Made by a program: the position numbers and the translations under genes. The notes beneath the pieces are model-generated. The model saw only the letters and a list, made by a program, of their open reading frames with translations. It did not search any database and was not told the origin of the DNA. Of a stretch of DNA of 56,053 nt, positions 8,879 to 19,508 are shown one piece after another (the stretch's first letter is position 1; each line of letters opens with the position of its first letter). The DNA is from Pseudorhodoplanes sp. (GTDB taxonomy: Bacteria > Pseudomonadota > Alphaproteobacteria > Rhizobiales > Xanthobacteraceae): contig JALHOD010000023.1 of NCBI GenBank assembly GCA_022843165.1, positions 1 through 56,053 of the forward strand, read 5' to 3'.

Positions 8879-9997
8879 ATGAAGGTCACCGTCGAGCGCG
8901 CGCAATTGCTCAAATCCCTCGGCCATGTGCATCGCGTGGTCGAGCGGCGAAATACCATTCCAATTTTGGCCAACGTGCTGATCCGCGCCGAAAAGTCGAA
9001 ACTCGGGCTGAAAGCCACCGATCTCGATCTTGAGGTGAACGAAACCATTCCGGCGGAAGTGGCGCCGGGCGGCTCGACAACCGTGCCGGCCCACATGATC
9101 TACGAGATCGTCCGTAAATTGCCGGACGGTGCGCAGGTCGTGCTGGAGGCTTCTGGCGATCGCGCGGTCCTCACGATCCGGGCCGGACGCTCGCGCTTCA
9201 CCTTGCAGACATTGCCGGAAAGCGATTTCCCGGACCTCAATGCCGGCGACATGACGCACAAGTTCACCCTGCCGGCGTCCGATCTGAAGCGCATGATCGA
9301 CAAGACCCAGTTCGCGATTTCGACCGAAGAGACCCGCTATTATCTCAACGGCATCTATCTGCACACCGCGACGACCGGAAAGACCGAGACCTTGCGGGCA
9401 GTGGCGACCGATGGTCATCGTCTGGCGCAATACGAAATTGGGCTTCCTTCGGGCGCCAAGGGTATGCCGGGCGTCATTATTCCGCGCAAGACAGTGGGCG
9501 AAGTGCAGCGTCTGATCGAGGACAACGATGCCGAGATCGGCATCGAACTGTCGCAGGCCAAGATCCGCTTCACCATCGGCGACGTGGTGCTGACCTCGAA
9601 ACTGATCGACGGCACCTTCCCCGATTATGCGCGCGTCATTCCACTCGGCAACGATAAGGAACTGAAGGTCGACAAGAGCGAATTCGAACACGCGGTCGAC
9701 CGCGTCTCGACGGTGTCGAGCGAGCGCGGCCGCGCGGTAAAGCTGTCGCTGACCGGTGGCAAGCTGACCCTCTCCGTCACCAACCCGGATTCCGGCAGTG
9801 CGACCGAGGAGATCGAGGTCGAGTACGATTCCGATCCGCTCGATATCGGCTTCAATTCCCGCTATCTGCTCGATATCGCCTCGCAGATCGAGGGCGAAAC
9901 GGCCCTGCTCAAATTGTCCGATCCCGGTTCACCGACCCTGATCCAGGACAAGGAAGCCAAGGGCGCGCTCTATGTCCTGATGCCGATGCGGGTATGA
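8879..9997 (+). CDS. dnaN: DNA polymerase III subunit beta (sliding clamp)
   Basis: The 372-residue product has the three-fold repeated clamp architecture. It begins MKVTVERAQLLKSLGHVHRVVERRNTIPILANV and contains ATDLDLEV, the GHRLAQYE strand typical of the middle domain, and the conserved C-terminus ending YVLMPMRV. The protein forms the dimeric ring that tethers polymerase and partners to DNA. Length is normal. It sits in the conserved dnaA-dnaN-recF-gyrB order; recF begins 53 bp downstream after a small palindrome. Confidence 0.97.
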   Translation: MKVTVERAQLLKSLGHVHRVVERRNTIPILANVLIRAEKSKLGLKATDLDLEVNETIPAEVAPGGSTTVPAHMIYEIVRKLPDGAQVVLEASGDRAVLTIRAGRSRFTLQTLPESDFPDLNAGDMTHKFTLPASDLKRMIDKTQFAISTEETRYYLNGIYLHTATTGKTETLRAVATDGHRLAQYEIGLPSGAKGMPGVIIPRKTVGEVQRLIEDNDAEIGIELSQAKIRFTIGDVVLTSKLIDGTFPDYARVIPLGNDKELKVDKSEFEHAVDRVSTVSSERGRAVKLSLTGGKLTLSVTNPDSGSATEEIEVEYDSDPLDIGFNSRYLLDIASQIEGETALLKLSDPGSPTLIQDKEAKGALYVLMPMRV

Positions 9998-10005
9998 GTT
10001 CATTT

Positions 10006-10033
10006 TTCCTCTCCCCGTACGCGGAGAGAGGAA
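10006..10033. repeat. Palindromic CCTCTCC repeat between dnaN and recF
   Basis: TTCCTCTC (10006-10013) is mirrored by GAGAGGAA (10026-10033). Elements of this CCTCTCCCC...GGAGAGG type are, from general knowledge, scattered widely in genomes of this bacterial order; a single copy here cannot prove it. Confidence 0.45.
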
Positions 10034-10049
10034 CTAACTGAGCTCTTCC

Positions 10050-11219
10050 ATGACCGCCGCACGCATCCGACGCCTGACCGTCACCAATTTCCGCAGCTAT
10101 CGCGCGGCAAGCCTCGAGGCCGGGCCGGGACCCGTTGTCCTGGTCGGACCGAATGGCGCCGGCAAGACCAATCTGATCGAAGCCATCTCCTTTTTTGTCC
10201 CAGGCCGCGGCTTGCGGCGCGCCACATTGGAAGAGGTGGCCTTCAGCGAGGGCGACAGCGCGGGCGAAGCAACCCGCGACGGTTCTTGGGCGGTCTCAGC
10301 CGAGATCGAGGGCGCGCTGGGTCTGGCGACACTGGGTACCGGTATCGAACCGCCGCCTGGAGAAGCGCCGACTTCGCGCAAATGCCGCATCGACCGTGAG
10401 CCTGTCGGCTCCGCCGCCGCCTTCGCCGACCATCTGCGGGTGATCTGGCTGACACCGGCGATGGACGGGTTGTTCTCGGGACCCGCCTCCGAACGCCGGC
10501 GCTTCCTCGACCGTCTGGTGCTGGCAGTGGATGCCGAACATCCGGGCCGCGTTTCCGCGCTGGAACGCGCGCTGCGGTCACGCAACCGGCTGCTGGAAGA
10601 GCAGAACCCGGACGCGCATTGGCTCGATGCCATTGAACACGAAACCGCGGAGCTGGCCGTGGCGGTGGCCGCCGCGCGGGCAGAGACAGCACGGCGCCTG
10701 CAAGGCGCGCTGGCGGCGGGAAAAGCCACCGACCCCGCCTTCCCCTTCGCCGAAATCGCGCTCGCAGGCTGGATGGAGCACATGCTGCTTGCGGCGCCGG
10801 CCAGCGATGTCGAGGACCGCTATCGCGCCGTGCTGAAGGACAACCGCGCCCGCGATGCCGCCGCCGGCCGCACGCTCGACGGTCCGCATCTCACCGATCT
10901 GGCGGTAACCTATGGTCCTAAAGGCATTCCCGCGTCGGATGCATCCACCGGCGAGCAGAAGGCGCTGCTGATCCGCCTGATCCTGGCGCATTCAACCCTC
11001 ATCGTCGAAATGACCGGATTCGCGCCGGTGCTGCTGCTGGACGAAATCGTCGCGCATCTCGACCCGGCGCGGCGGGCGGCGCTTTACGATTCGCTCGGCA
11101 AGCTGGGGGCGCAGGTCTGGATGACCGGCGCGGATCCACAGGCCTTCGCCGACATTGCGGATCGCGCGGAGATGTTCGAGATCACCGGCGGTCAGGCCAG
11201 ACGGATACCGCGCACCTGA
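10050..11219 (+). CDS. recF: DNA replication and repair protein RecF
   Basis: RecF is an SMC-like ATPase that binds at single-strand gaps and helps RecOR load RecA. The 389-residue product has RIRRLTVTNFRSY at the N-terminus, Walker A GPNGAGKTNLIEA near 34-46, the signature STGEQKALLIRLILAH, and Walker B VLLLDEIVAHLD. An internal Ala/Glu-rich helical arm covers about residues 165-260. Length is at the upper end for the family. It stands in the dnaA cluster; a small ORF and gyrB follow. Confidence 0.95.
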   Translation: MTAARIRRLTVTNFRSYRAASLEAGPGPVVLVGPNGAGKTNLIEAISFFVPGRGLRRATLEEVAFSEGDSAGEATRDGSWAVSAEIEGALGLATLGTGIEPPPGEAPTSRKCRIDREPVGSAAAFADHLRVIWLTPAMDGLFSGPASERRRFLDRLVLAVDAEHPGRVSALERALRSRNRLLEEQNPDAHWLDAIEHETAELAVAVAAARAETARRLQGALAAGKATDPAFPFAEIALAGWMEHMLLAAPASDVEDRYRAVLKDNRARDAAAGRTLDGPHLTDLAVTYGPKGIPASDASTGEQKALLIRLILAHSTLIVEMTGFAPVLLLDEIVAHLDPARRAALYDSLGKLGAQVWMTGADPQAFADIADRAEMFEITGGQARRIPRT

Positions 11220-11338
11220 TCGTCGGTCTGCCGATCACCGACCACGCTGGTTCCCGCCGTGCACGACAAAGTGTTTGCAGCCATTCCGGAACATCCGGTC
11301 CCGCGTCCCGCTTTACGTCCATAATGGAGGAAATGGCC

Positions 11339-11527
11339 ATGACTGCGCACGATCCCGTCAGGGACGATATCCACAATCGTCTGCAGCAAGCCATTGCCGG
11401 CCTGCGCAAGGACCTGCTGCGCGTCGAAGTCTGGGCTGGGGCTTTGCAGGGCTTCTCTGAGCCTGTGCCGAACTACCGTGGCGACAGCAGATTTGACCTG
11501 CCGCCGCGGACCAAAAAAGGCCGCTGA
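11339..11527 (+). CDS. Small conserved-looking hypothetical protein (62 aa)
   Basis: The frame encodes a helical, charged segment (HNRLQQAIAGLRKDLLRVEV) followed by a short polar tail (SEPVPNYRGD, PPRTKKGR). The ATG at 11339 has GGAGG 8 nt upstream, better spaced than the in-frame ATGs at 11324 and 11333. It lies between recF and gyrB on the same strand. No domain is recognised. The sequence reads like real coding DNA (GC-rich third positions), but its reality rests on SD and composition alone. Confidence 0.5.
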   Translation: MTAHDPVRDDIHNRLQQAIAGLRKDLLRVEVWAGALQGFSEPVPNYRGDSRFDLPPRTKKGR

Positions 11528-11604
11528 CTCGGCGGTCGGAGGCGTTCAAAAATTCGCTTAAATTCGCCCGTGTCAGCGCTTGAAAATCCTTTTGCGACAA
11601 CTAG

Positions 11605-14139
<2,535 letters not shown>

Positions 14140-14230
14140 CGTCCGCTAGGATTGCGCTCTAAAATTCCTTCCAGTCATTCGGATCGTCTGCGAAGGCGGT
14201 CGCGCCGTGCACGGCCGACGAACCAATGCA

Positions 14231-15718
14231 CTAGAATAAATCAAAATATTCTTTTTGCTCCCAGCGGGTGACATCGGGCGTGTCGTCCTTTTGTTCGGAA
14301 CGGTAACGCGCAATCTCCGCGTCCTTGATACGTAAAAAATAATCAACAAAGCCGTCACCGAATCCTTCACGGAAACACGCATTGGTTCGTAACGCATCCA
14401 GTGCTTCGGCGAGCGACTTGGGCATCGGTTCGGCCTTGGCTTCGTAAGGTGTGTCCGCGGACGGGCCGGGATCGAGCCCGCGCGCGGCGCCATCAAGGCC
14501 GGCGACTACCTGCGACGCCATATACAAGTACGGATTGGCTGCCGGTTCGCCGATCCGGTTTTCCAGATGCGTCGCCGGATCGCCGACGCGCCCCAGCACA
14601 CGCACCATCACCCCACGATTGTCCTGCCCCCAGATCGCGCGGTCTGGCGCCAGCGCATAGGGGCGATAGCGCTTGTAGCCATTGAGCGTCGGCGTCGTGA
14701 ATGCGGCTGACGCCTTGGCATGGCTGAGCAGGCCGGCCAGATAGGAACGACCGAATGGCGAGAGCACGTGCGCTCCATCGCTTGAGACGAAGGCATTGTC
14801 TCCGGTTCTCGACTCCAGCAGCGACTGATGCAGATGCCAGCCACTGGAGAAGATATTCGGCAAACCCGGCCGGCACATGAAAGTGCAATGCAGCCCCTGC
14901 CGCCGTGCGATCTGCTTCATGGCGCTGCGGAACAACACCATCATGTCGGCGGCCGACAGCCCCGGCGCGGGCCGGAATGTGAATTCGCACTGGCTTGGTC
15001 CAAGCTCGACTTCCATCGACCGGAACGGCAGGCCAAGCGCGGTTACCGCGCGCCAGAACGGCTCAAGAACGGGTTCAATCTGGTCGGCACGGGCTTCCGT
15101 GAGAAGCTGAAAGCCCTGATGAATGAAGCTGACCTCGGGCGGCTCGCCTGGCCAAGTGCAGTCGGCCGGCGCAAGCCGCGGATTTTCCAGCTTGAACAGG
15201 TGAAACTCGACCTCGAGCCCAGCGATAAAATCATAGCCGGCGTCGGTCAGACGCGACAGCGCATTGCGATAAAGCTGCCGTGTGGAAAACGGCACCGGCT
15301 TGCCGCTCGGGAAATAAATGTCGCAAAGCAACCATCCGGTGTTCGGCGCCCACGGCAACACGCGAAACGTCGGCGGGTCGGCGATCATCAGAAAATCGCC
15401 AGCGCCTTCCATCTCCGGCATACCGAACCCCCCGCCGGGCGTGAAGACCGGAAACACCGTGCGATGCGACGTATCCTTCGCCAGCAATGTGGACGTCATC
15501 GCGACGCCATTGCGCATTAGGGCACCAGCGTCGCCGGCGACAACTGTCTTGCCACGCAGCACGCCGTGCTGATCGACGAAGGAAAATCGCACAAGCTCAA
15601 GCTTGTGCGTCGCGATGTCCTTTTCAACCGACTCCGCCGCCATCGCCTGCTCGCGAGACCACAGGTCATGGCGCTCGACAAAGCTCATGCGGGATGGGCG
15701 ATGGTCACGCGAGGACAT
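14231..15718 (-). CDS. Glutamine synthetase family protein (gamma-glutamyl ligase type)
   Basis: A 495-residue GS-fold ligase. The beta-grasp domain has VRFSFVDQHGVLRGK. The catalytic part keeps the metal and substrate residues: GLEVEFHLF, ELGPSQCEF, GWHLHQSLLE, NGYKRY, and ENRIGEPAANPYLYMA. It lacks the adenylylation loop of classical GlnA-I, and it pairs with an oxygenase, so it more likely glutamylates an amine or related substrate (PuuA/TdnQ-like) than makes glutamine for the cell; this is inference. I chose the ATG at 15718 because GGAAGAG lies 5 nt upstream. It follows the Rieske gene by 24 bp on the same strand. Confidence 0.88.
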   Translation of the reverse strand: MSSRDHRPSRMSFVERHDLWSREQAMAAESVEKDIATHKLELVRFSFVDQHGVLRGKTVVAGDAGALMRNGVAMTSTLLAKDTSHRTVFPVFTPGGGFGMPEMEGAGDFLMIADPPTFRVLPWAPNTGWLLCDIYFPSGKPVPFSTRQLYRNALSRLTDAGYDFIAGLEVEFHLFKLENPRLAPADCTWPGEPPEVSFIHQGFQLLTEARADQIEPVLEPFWRAVTALGLPFRSMEVELGPSQCEFTFRPAPGLSAADMMVLFRSAMKQIARRQGLHCTFMCRPGLPNIFSSGWHLHQSLLESRTGDNAFVSSDGAHVLSPFGRSYLAGLLSHAKASAAFTTPTLNGYKRYRPYALAPDRAIWGQDNRGVMVRVLGRVGDPATHLENRIGEPAANPYLYMASQVVAGLDGAARGLDPGPSADTPYEAKAEPMPKSLAEALDALRTNACFREGFGDGFVDYFLRIKDAEIARYRSEQKDDTPDVTRWEQKEYFDLF

Positions 15719-15742
15719 CGGGACTCTTCCGCGCAACAACCA

Positions 15743-17056
15743 TCAATGACCGTTGGCCCAGGAATTCCTGCGCCGCTTCTGCTCCGCCATGCGCCAATAG
15801 CCTTGCCAGTCATCGGTCGGCCCGATGCCGTCAATCGCCGCCGGGCCAGTGACTTTTCCGGCCGCTTCAGGATCCAGAACCATTAGGAGCTTTTCGTCAT
15901 CCTTGCTGGCTTTGACAATCGCATCGCGCAAGATCCGGCGATAGATGGTGATCGCCTTGTCCGACTGGCCCAGATGCTCCTTGGTGCGGTCCTGCACTTC
16001 GCCCATGGACTCGCAAGCCCACTGGTCGTGCACGTTGATGTCGGCGCCCATGCCGGTATAGGTCTCGTGGGCCTGCTCGTGCGGATCGAAGCCGTAATCG
16101 TTGCGCTTGTTCTTGCGCGGGATGTAATCCGGCAATTCATATAGTTCGAGGCGCTGGCGGCGCATTTCATCCTTGTCGACGGGGCCGCCGAAGCTGGTGA
16201 AGATCGCATACCAGTAATGCTTGGTGTCATCGACTGGCACATGCCATTGGGTGATGGTCATGTCGCTCGACATCGGAATGGTGAACGTATTCGGGAACAG
16301 AAGATTGGTGACCCGCACGTGCATCTTGGCGTCGCTGATCTGCCGCAACGTCATCAGCCGCAGACCGAAATCTGTGTGCTCGACCTCGATGCGAGGACGG
16401 GGAAATTCCCGCATGATTTTGGTCATCGGCATGTCGGAATCGACCGAATGATCGCGGAACAGTTTTCCGTAACCGCTATTCGGATCCTCGTCCTCGAAGA
16501 AGCGATGCAGAAACGAGGTGTGCGCGGGATCGATACCGACCTCAAGCGATTGCAGCCAGTTGCACTCGATCAGGCCCTTGAACGCGAAGGTGTGCGAATC
16601 CGGCGCAATGAAACAGTCGGTCTCCGGAAAGGCCGGCGGTTCGCCGGGACCCATATAGGCGAACAGGATTCCGCTCTTTTCCACCACCGGGTAGGATTTC
16701 TGCCGGATATTGGTGCAGAGCTTGCTGCCGTCCGGTTCCGCCGGCGTTTCCAGGCATTTTCCGTCGACATCGAACTTCCAGCCGTGAAAGGCGCAGCGCA
16801 GACCGTCGGCCTCGAGCCGGCCGAACGCGAGATCGGTGCCGCGATGCGGGCAAGCGCGGTCGAGAAGTCCGTAGCGCCCCTCCCCGTCCTTGAAAATCAC
16901 CAGATTCTCGCCGAGAAGCTTGACCGGCTTGATCGGCCGGTTACCGGACAATTCGTCGACCAGAGCGGCCGGCTGCCAATAACGCCGCAGCAACTTGCCG
17001 GCCTCGGTGCCCCGACCCGTCCGGGTGATGAGGTTGTTCTGCTCTGCGCTCAGCAT
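15743..17056 (-). CDS. Rieske non-haem iron ring-hydroxylating oxygenase, alpha subunit
   Basis: The 437-residue product has the Rieske [2Fe-2S] motif C69-P-H71 ... C88-A-F-H91 and the mononuclear iron triad D175-x2-H178-x4-H183 in ECNWLQSLEVGIDPAHTSFLH-type context. Sequence style and length fit the phthalate 4,5-dioxygenase/VanA branch, which uses a separate reductase; none is encoded nearby. The ATG at 17056 has GGAG 7 nt upstream. It is the first gene of a two-gene unit with the GS-like ligase. The substrate is unknown; an aromatic or N-containing compound is plausible. Confidence 0.9.
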   Translation of the reverse strand: MLSAEQNNLITRTGRGTEAGKLLRRYWQPAALVDELSGNRPIKPVKLLGENLVIFKDGEGRYGLLDRACPHRGTDLAFGRLEADGLRCAFHGWKFDVDGKCLETPAEPDGSKLCTNIRQKSYPVVEKSGILFAYMGPGEPPAFPETDCFIAPDSHTFAFKGLIECNWLQSLEVGIDPAHTSFLHRFFEDEDPNSGYGKLFRDHSVDSDMPMTKIMREFPRPRIEVEHTDFGLRLMTLRQISDAKMHVRVTNLLFPNTFTIPMSSDMTITQWHVPVDDTKHYWYAIFTSFGGPVDKDEMRRQRLELYELPDYIPRKNKRNDYGFDPHEQAHETYTGMGADINVHDQWACESMGEVQDRTKEHLGQSDKAITIYRRILRDAIVKASKDDEKLLMVLDPEAAGKVTGPAAIDGIGPTDDWQGYWRMAEQKRRRNSWANGH

Positions 17057-17136
17057 GAGAAAACTCCGTTCCGTTTACTCGGGCTTCGCAGCGAGTTTAT
17101 ACAATTGCAAAAGAATACAATATCTCTGAAATCTCA

Positions 17137-17167
17137 AAGAAAAACGGCCGGGTTTCCCCGGCCGTTT
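17137..17167 (-). terminator. Terminator of the minus-strand hypothetical gene
   Basis: An 11-bp stem (AAACGGCCGGG, 17142-17152, with CCCGGCCGTTT, 17157-17167) and a 4-nt loop. Read on the minus strand it ends in a run of Ts. It lies between the 116-residue hypothetical protein and the Rieske operon, so the Rieske pair has its own promoter in 17057-17136. Confidence 0.8.
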
Positions 17168-17186
17168 GTGCAGGCAGACACAAAAA

Positions 17187-17537
17187 TCAGGCCCAGCCGA
17201 CTGCCGCGCGTCGGCGCATATAGGCTTCGCGCCGTTCGCGCAGCCGCTCCGCCATGGTACGCGCTTCGTCGAGGCTCGCCGCCGAGCAGGTCCGATATTC
17301 GAGTTCGGCGCTGCGATAGTGAGTCCGCTTGCGGGCGAACAGAAGCCGCAAGCCCGACGCGGGCTTCGGCAACAAGATCGCCAGGCTCTGCGCGACCTTG
17401 CCGGAATGAGCGAAGGCGATCTGCTCGCCGGTTCCGGTGTGCCGGACTTCAAAGACGCCCGGTCCGATGGGAGCGTCAATATGACCGCCATGGTCCGGAT
17501 TTGGGAAGGGCTTCCAGTTGGCCCAAGAGCTGACCAT
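17187..17537 (-). CDS. Conserved-looking hypothetical protein, possible degenerate GIY-YIG fold
   Basis: The 116-residue product starts MVSSWANWKPFPNP. The core reads GVFEVRHTGTGEQIAFAHSG, then a helix (KVAQSLAILLP), a basic RKRTHYRSAELEYRT stretch and a final helix with DEARTMAERLRERR. The layout (strand-loop-strand with GT/GEQ, Arg-rich helix, glutamate-bearing last helix) resembles GIY-YIG-like domains, but the GIY and YIG tripeptides are absent, so nuclease activity should not be assumed. An in-frame extension to 17642 is less likely. It sits between the MBL-fold gene and the Rieske pair. Confidence 0.6.
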   Translation of the reverse strand: MVSSWANWKPFPNPDHGGHIDAPIGPGVFEVRHTGTGEQIAFAHSGKVAQSLAILLPKPASGLRLLFARKRTHYRSAELEYRTCSAASLDEARTMAERLRERREAYMRRRAAVGWA

Positions 17538-17691
17538 TTTCTTCTGATCCTTGTCGTTCGAGCCGGTCCCGGCCCGTTGTTGCATAATGCCGTCTGATGC
17601 GTTCAAACGTGGCACGCGGCCAAGCGTTCCACGCAACGACAAATCGCTTCAAATTGGGGGGTTGGGCGTTGAGCGAGGGCTTAACCGACCC

Positions 17692-18540
17692 TCAGCGGCC
17701 AGGCAAGACCAAGACTTTAGGCTTAGACGGCAGGGTGCCTTTGGACACCACAATCGACGGTGTCTCGTTCATCTCCACATCGAACTTGTCCCGCATGCGG
17801 TCCAGGAACCGGTTCAGCGTGAAGACGCTGAAATAATGCATGGGGATGATGAGCGGCGCCTTCAGGCTTTCGAGCACCTCCACCATGCCTTCCAGATCGA
17901 GAGTCGCGCCCCCGTCGACCGGCACCATCACCGCATCCAGCCGGCCGATCTCGTTTACCTGCTGCGCCGTCAATGTGTGGTGCAGATGCCCGAGATGGGC
18001 GATGCAGAGATTGGCGACCTCGAAAATGAAGATCGAATTGCCATGCTGCTGGGTGCCGCCGCCGTAATCACGGATATTGGTCGGCACGTTGCGCACGCGG
18101 ACATCCCTGATCTGTGCGTCATGCCGCACCGGCTTACCGTATTCGCTCGCCCAGCCGCGCAGGACATGCGCGATTCCGGCTTCCGGACTGTCGGTGTAAT
18201 GTGTGGAGTGCGCGCGATTCATGGTGACGACCTCAGGCAGCAAAGGCGGCTTGACGTAGTCGTTGTAGTCGGTCGCAACTCGCACCAAGCGCGGACTTTC
18301 GAGAAGAAATGTCGAATGTCCGATATAGGTGATGCGGACCTGATCGGCAGATAACGCCGCGAGTTTCAAGGATGCCGGAAACGCGCGCGGTTGCGGCGAC
18401 GCCACCAGCCCCGGACAATTTTCCATCGTATCGAGCTGGGCCGGTTTGACCTGCACACGTTCGAAAGCGGCGGATGGTCCGGCTGCGGGAAGCAAAGCCG
18501 CCAAGGTCATGGCCGCCGTGGCAATCAGGCCCAGTTTCAT
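17692..18540 (-). CDS. Periplasmic metallo-beta-lactamase-fold protein
   Basis: The 282-residue product has a signal peptide (MKLGLIATAAMTLAALLPAA). The MBL-like part starts with VRITYIGHSTFLLES. The canonical HxHxDH metal motif appears as AHSTHYTD, a shifted arrangement; later metal-type histidines are present in CIAHLGHLHHTL and IIPMHYFSVF. So it belongs to the UlaG/Zn-dependent-hydrolase-like side of the superfamily, and its activity is unknown. The ATG at 18540 has GGGAG 8 nt upstream. Neighbours on the same strand do not suggest a pathway. Confidence 0.8.
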   Translation of the reverse strand: MKLGLIATAAMTLAALLPAAGPSAAFERVQVKPAQLDTMENCPGLVASPQPRAFPASLKLAALSADQVRITYIGHSTFLLESPRLVRVATDYNDYVKPPLLPEVVTMNRAHSTHYTDSPEAGIAHVLRGWASEYGKPVRHDAQIRDVRVRNVPTNIRDYGGGTQQHGNSIFIFEVANLCIAHLGHLHHTLTAQQVNEIGRLDAVMVPVDGGATLDLEGMVEVLESLKAPLIIPMHYFSVFTLNRFLDRMRDKFDVEMNETPSIVVSKGTLPSKPKVLVLPGR

Positions 18541-18672
18541 CAAGCCGCTCCCATCGATCTCCGGAAAATATGACATGGAACCGGCAAGTCGGCCACATCA
18601 CGAGATCGGCAGAAAGCGCCAAAAAAATAAAGCGACGCCCCGATCGCGCTGCCTTCACAGCCGGCCGCGGAA

Positions 18673-19407
18673 TCAGCGCGAAACGATGATGCCCTTCGGG
18701 GTCACCACAACCCAGCGGCCATCCCGACGGTGAATGGTCTCAACCCGGCCAAGGCCCGGCAAATTCGCGCCTGGGACCGCTTCATAGAGACCATGGCGGC
18801 TCTCAACCATGGCGGCGCCGTCAAAAACTTCACGGAGCACCCAGCCGGACACAACCTGCGGCTTGTCCTGCTGTTTGGGTATGATCGAGCCGGTGGTTTC
18901 GGGCGAGGCAACAGCGGTCTTGCGCTCAAGCTTTTCGAGTGCATCGCCGAGACGCGCGATCTTCGCCGCCGGTTCTGCCTGGGCTTTCTCGGCACGCTCA
19001 ACCCGCTCATTAAGTCTGGCGAGTTGCGCGTCCGAATTCTTGGTCGAGCCGTCGATGCTGGCTTTCAGTGCGGCAATGTCGGCCGACAGTTTCGCGACGG
19101 CGTTCACGTCGGCCTGGGCGACCATGGTTCGCACGGCTGCGGGTTCGGCGGCCGGCCGCACGAAGGCAGCCGCCGCCAGCGCACCGACCACGGAACCGAG
19201 CGCGGCCGAAATCGCAATGGACGCCGCCAGCACGGTGACACGGCTCAGCCGTGGTCGCGCGGCCAGTGCCGACATGATCGGCGCACCGGCGGACGTCCGG
19301 GCGCGCTGAAAAAGCGAGGGTCCTGAAGCCGGTGCTGTCGCGGAAGTGTCGGCCGACACAACCACAATGGGATCGGCCGCCGTCACAGTGTTCTCGGTGG
19401 TATTCAT
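18673..19407 (-). CDS. Membrane-anchored coiled-coil protein, unknown function
   Basis: A 244-residue protein with a disordered Ala/Thr-rich N-terminus, one membrane helix near 58-82 (VTVLAASIAISAALGSVV), a helical coiled-coil-prone stretch near 98-160 (LSADIAALKASIDGS, LARLNERVERAEKAQ) and a compact C-terminal domain (SGWVLREVFDGAAMVES, GLGRVETIHRRDGRWVVVT). The topology suggests N-in with the coiled coil and C-domain in the periplasm. I believe this arrangement is conserved in the order but know no function. The first ATG is at 19407; a GTG precedes it directly. Confidence 0.65.
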   Translation of the reverse strand: MNTTENTVTAADPIVVVSADTSATAPASGPSLFQRARTSAGAPIMSALAARPRLSRVTVLAASIAISAALGSVVGALAAAAFVRPAAEPAAVRTMVAQADVNAVAKLSADIAALKASIDGSTKNSDAQLARLNERVERAEKAQAEPAAKIARLGDALEKLERKTAVASPETTGSIIPKQQDKPQVVSGWVLREVFDGAAMVESRHGLYEAVPGANLPGLGRVETIHRRDGRWVVVTPKGIIVSR

Positions 19408-19508
19408 CACTGGCTCCGATTGACGAAATATTCTTCATCAATCGGTAACCATGGCGGATCGGGCTTACCATTCTGTTAAGACTGCGCTTTTTACCTCCGA
19501 GCGCGGCC

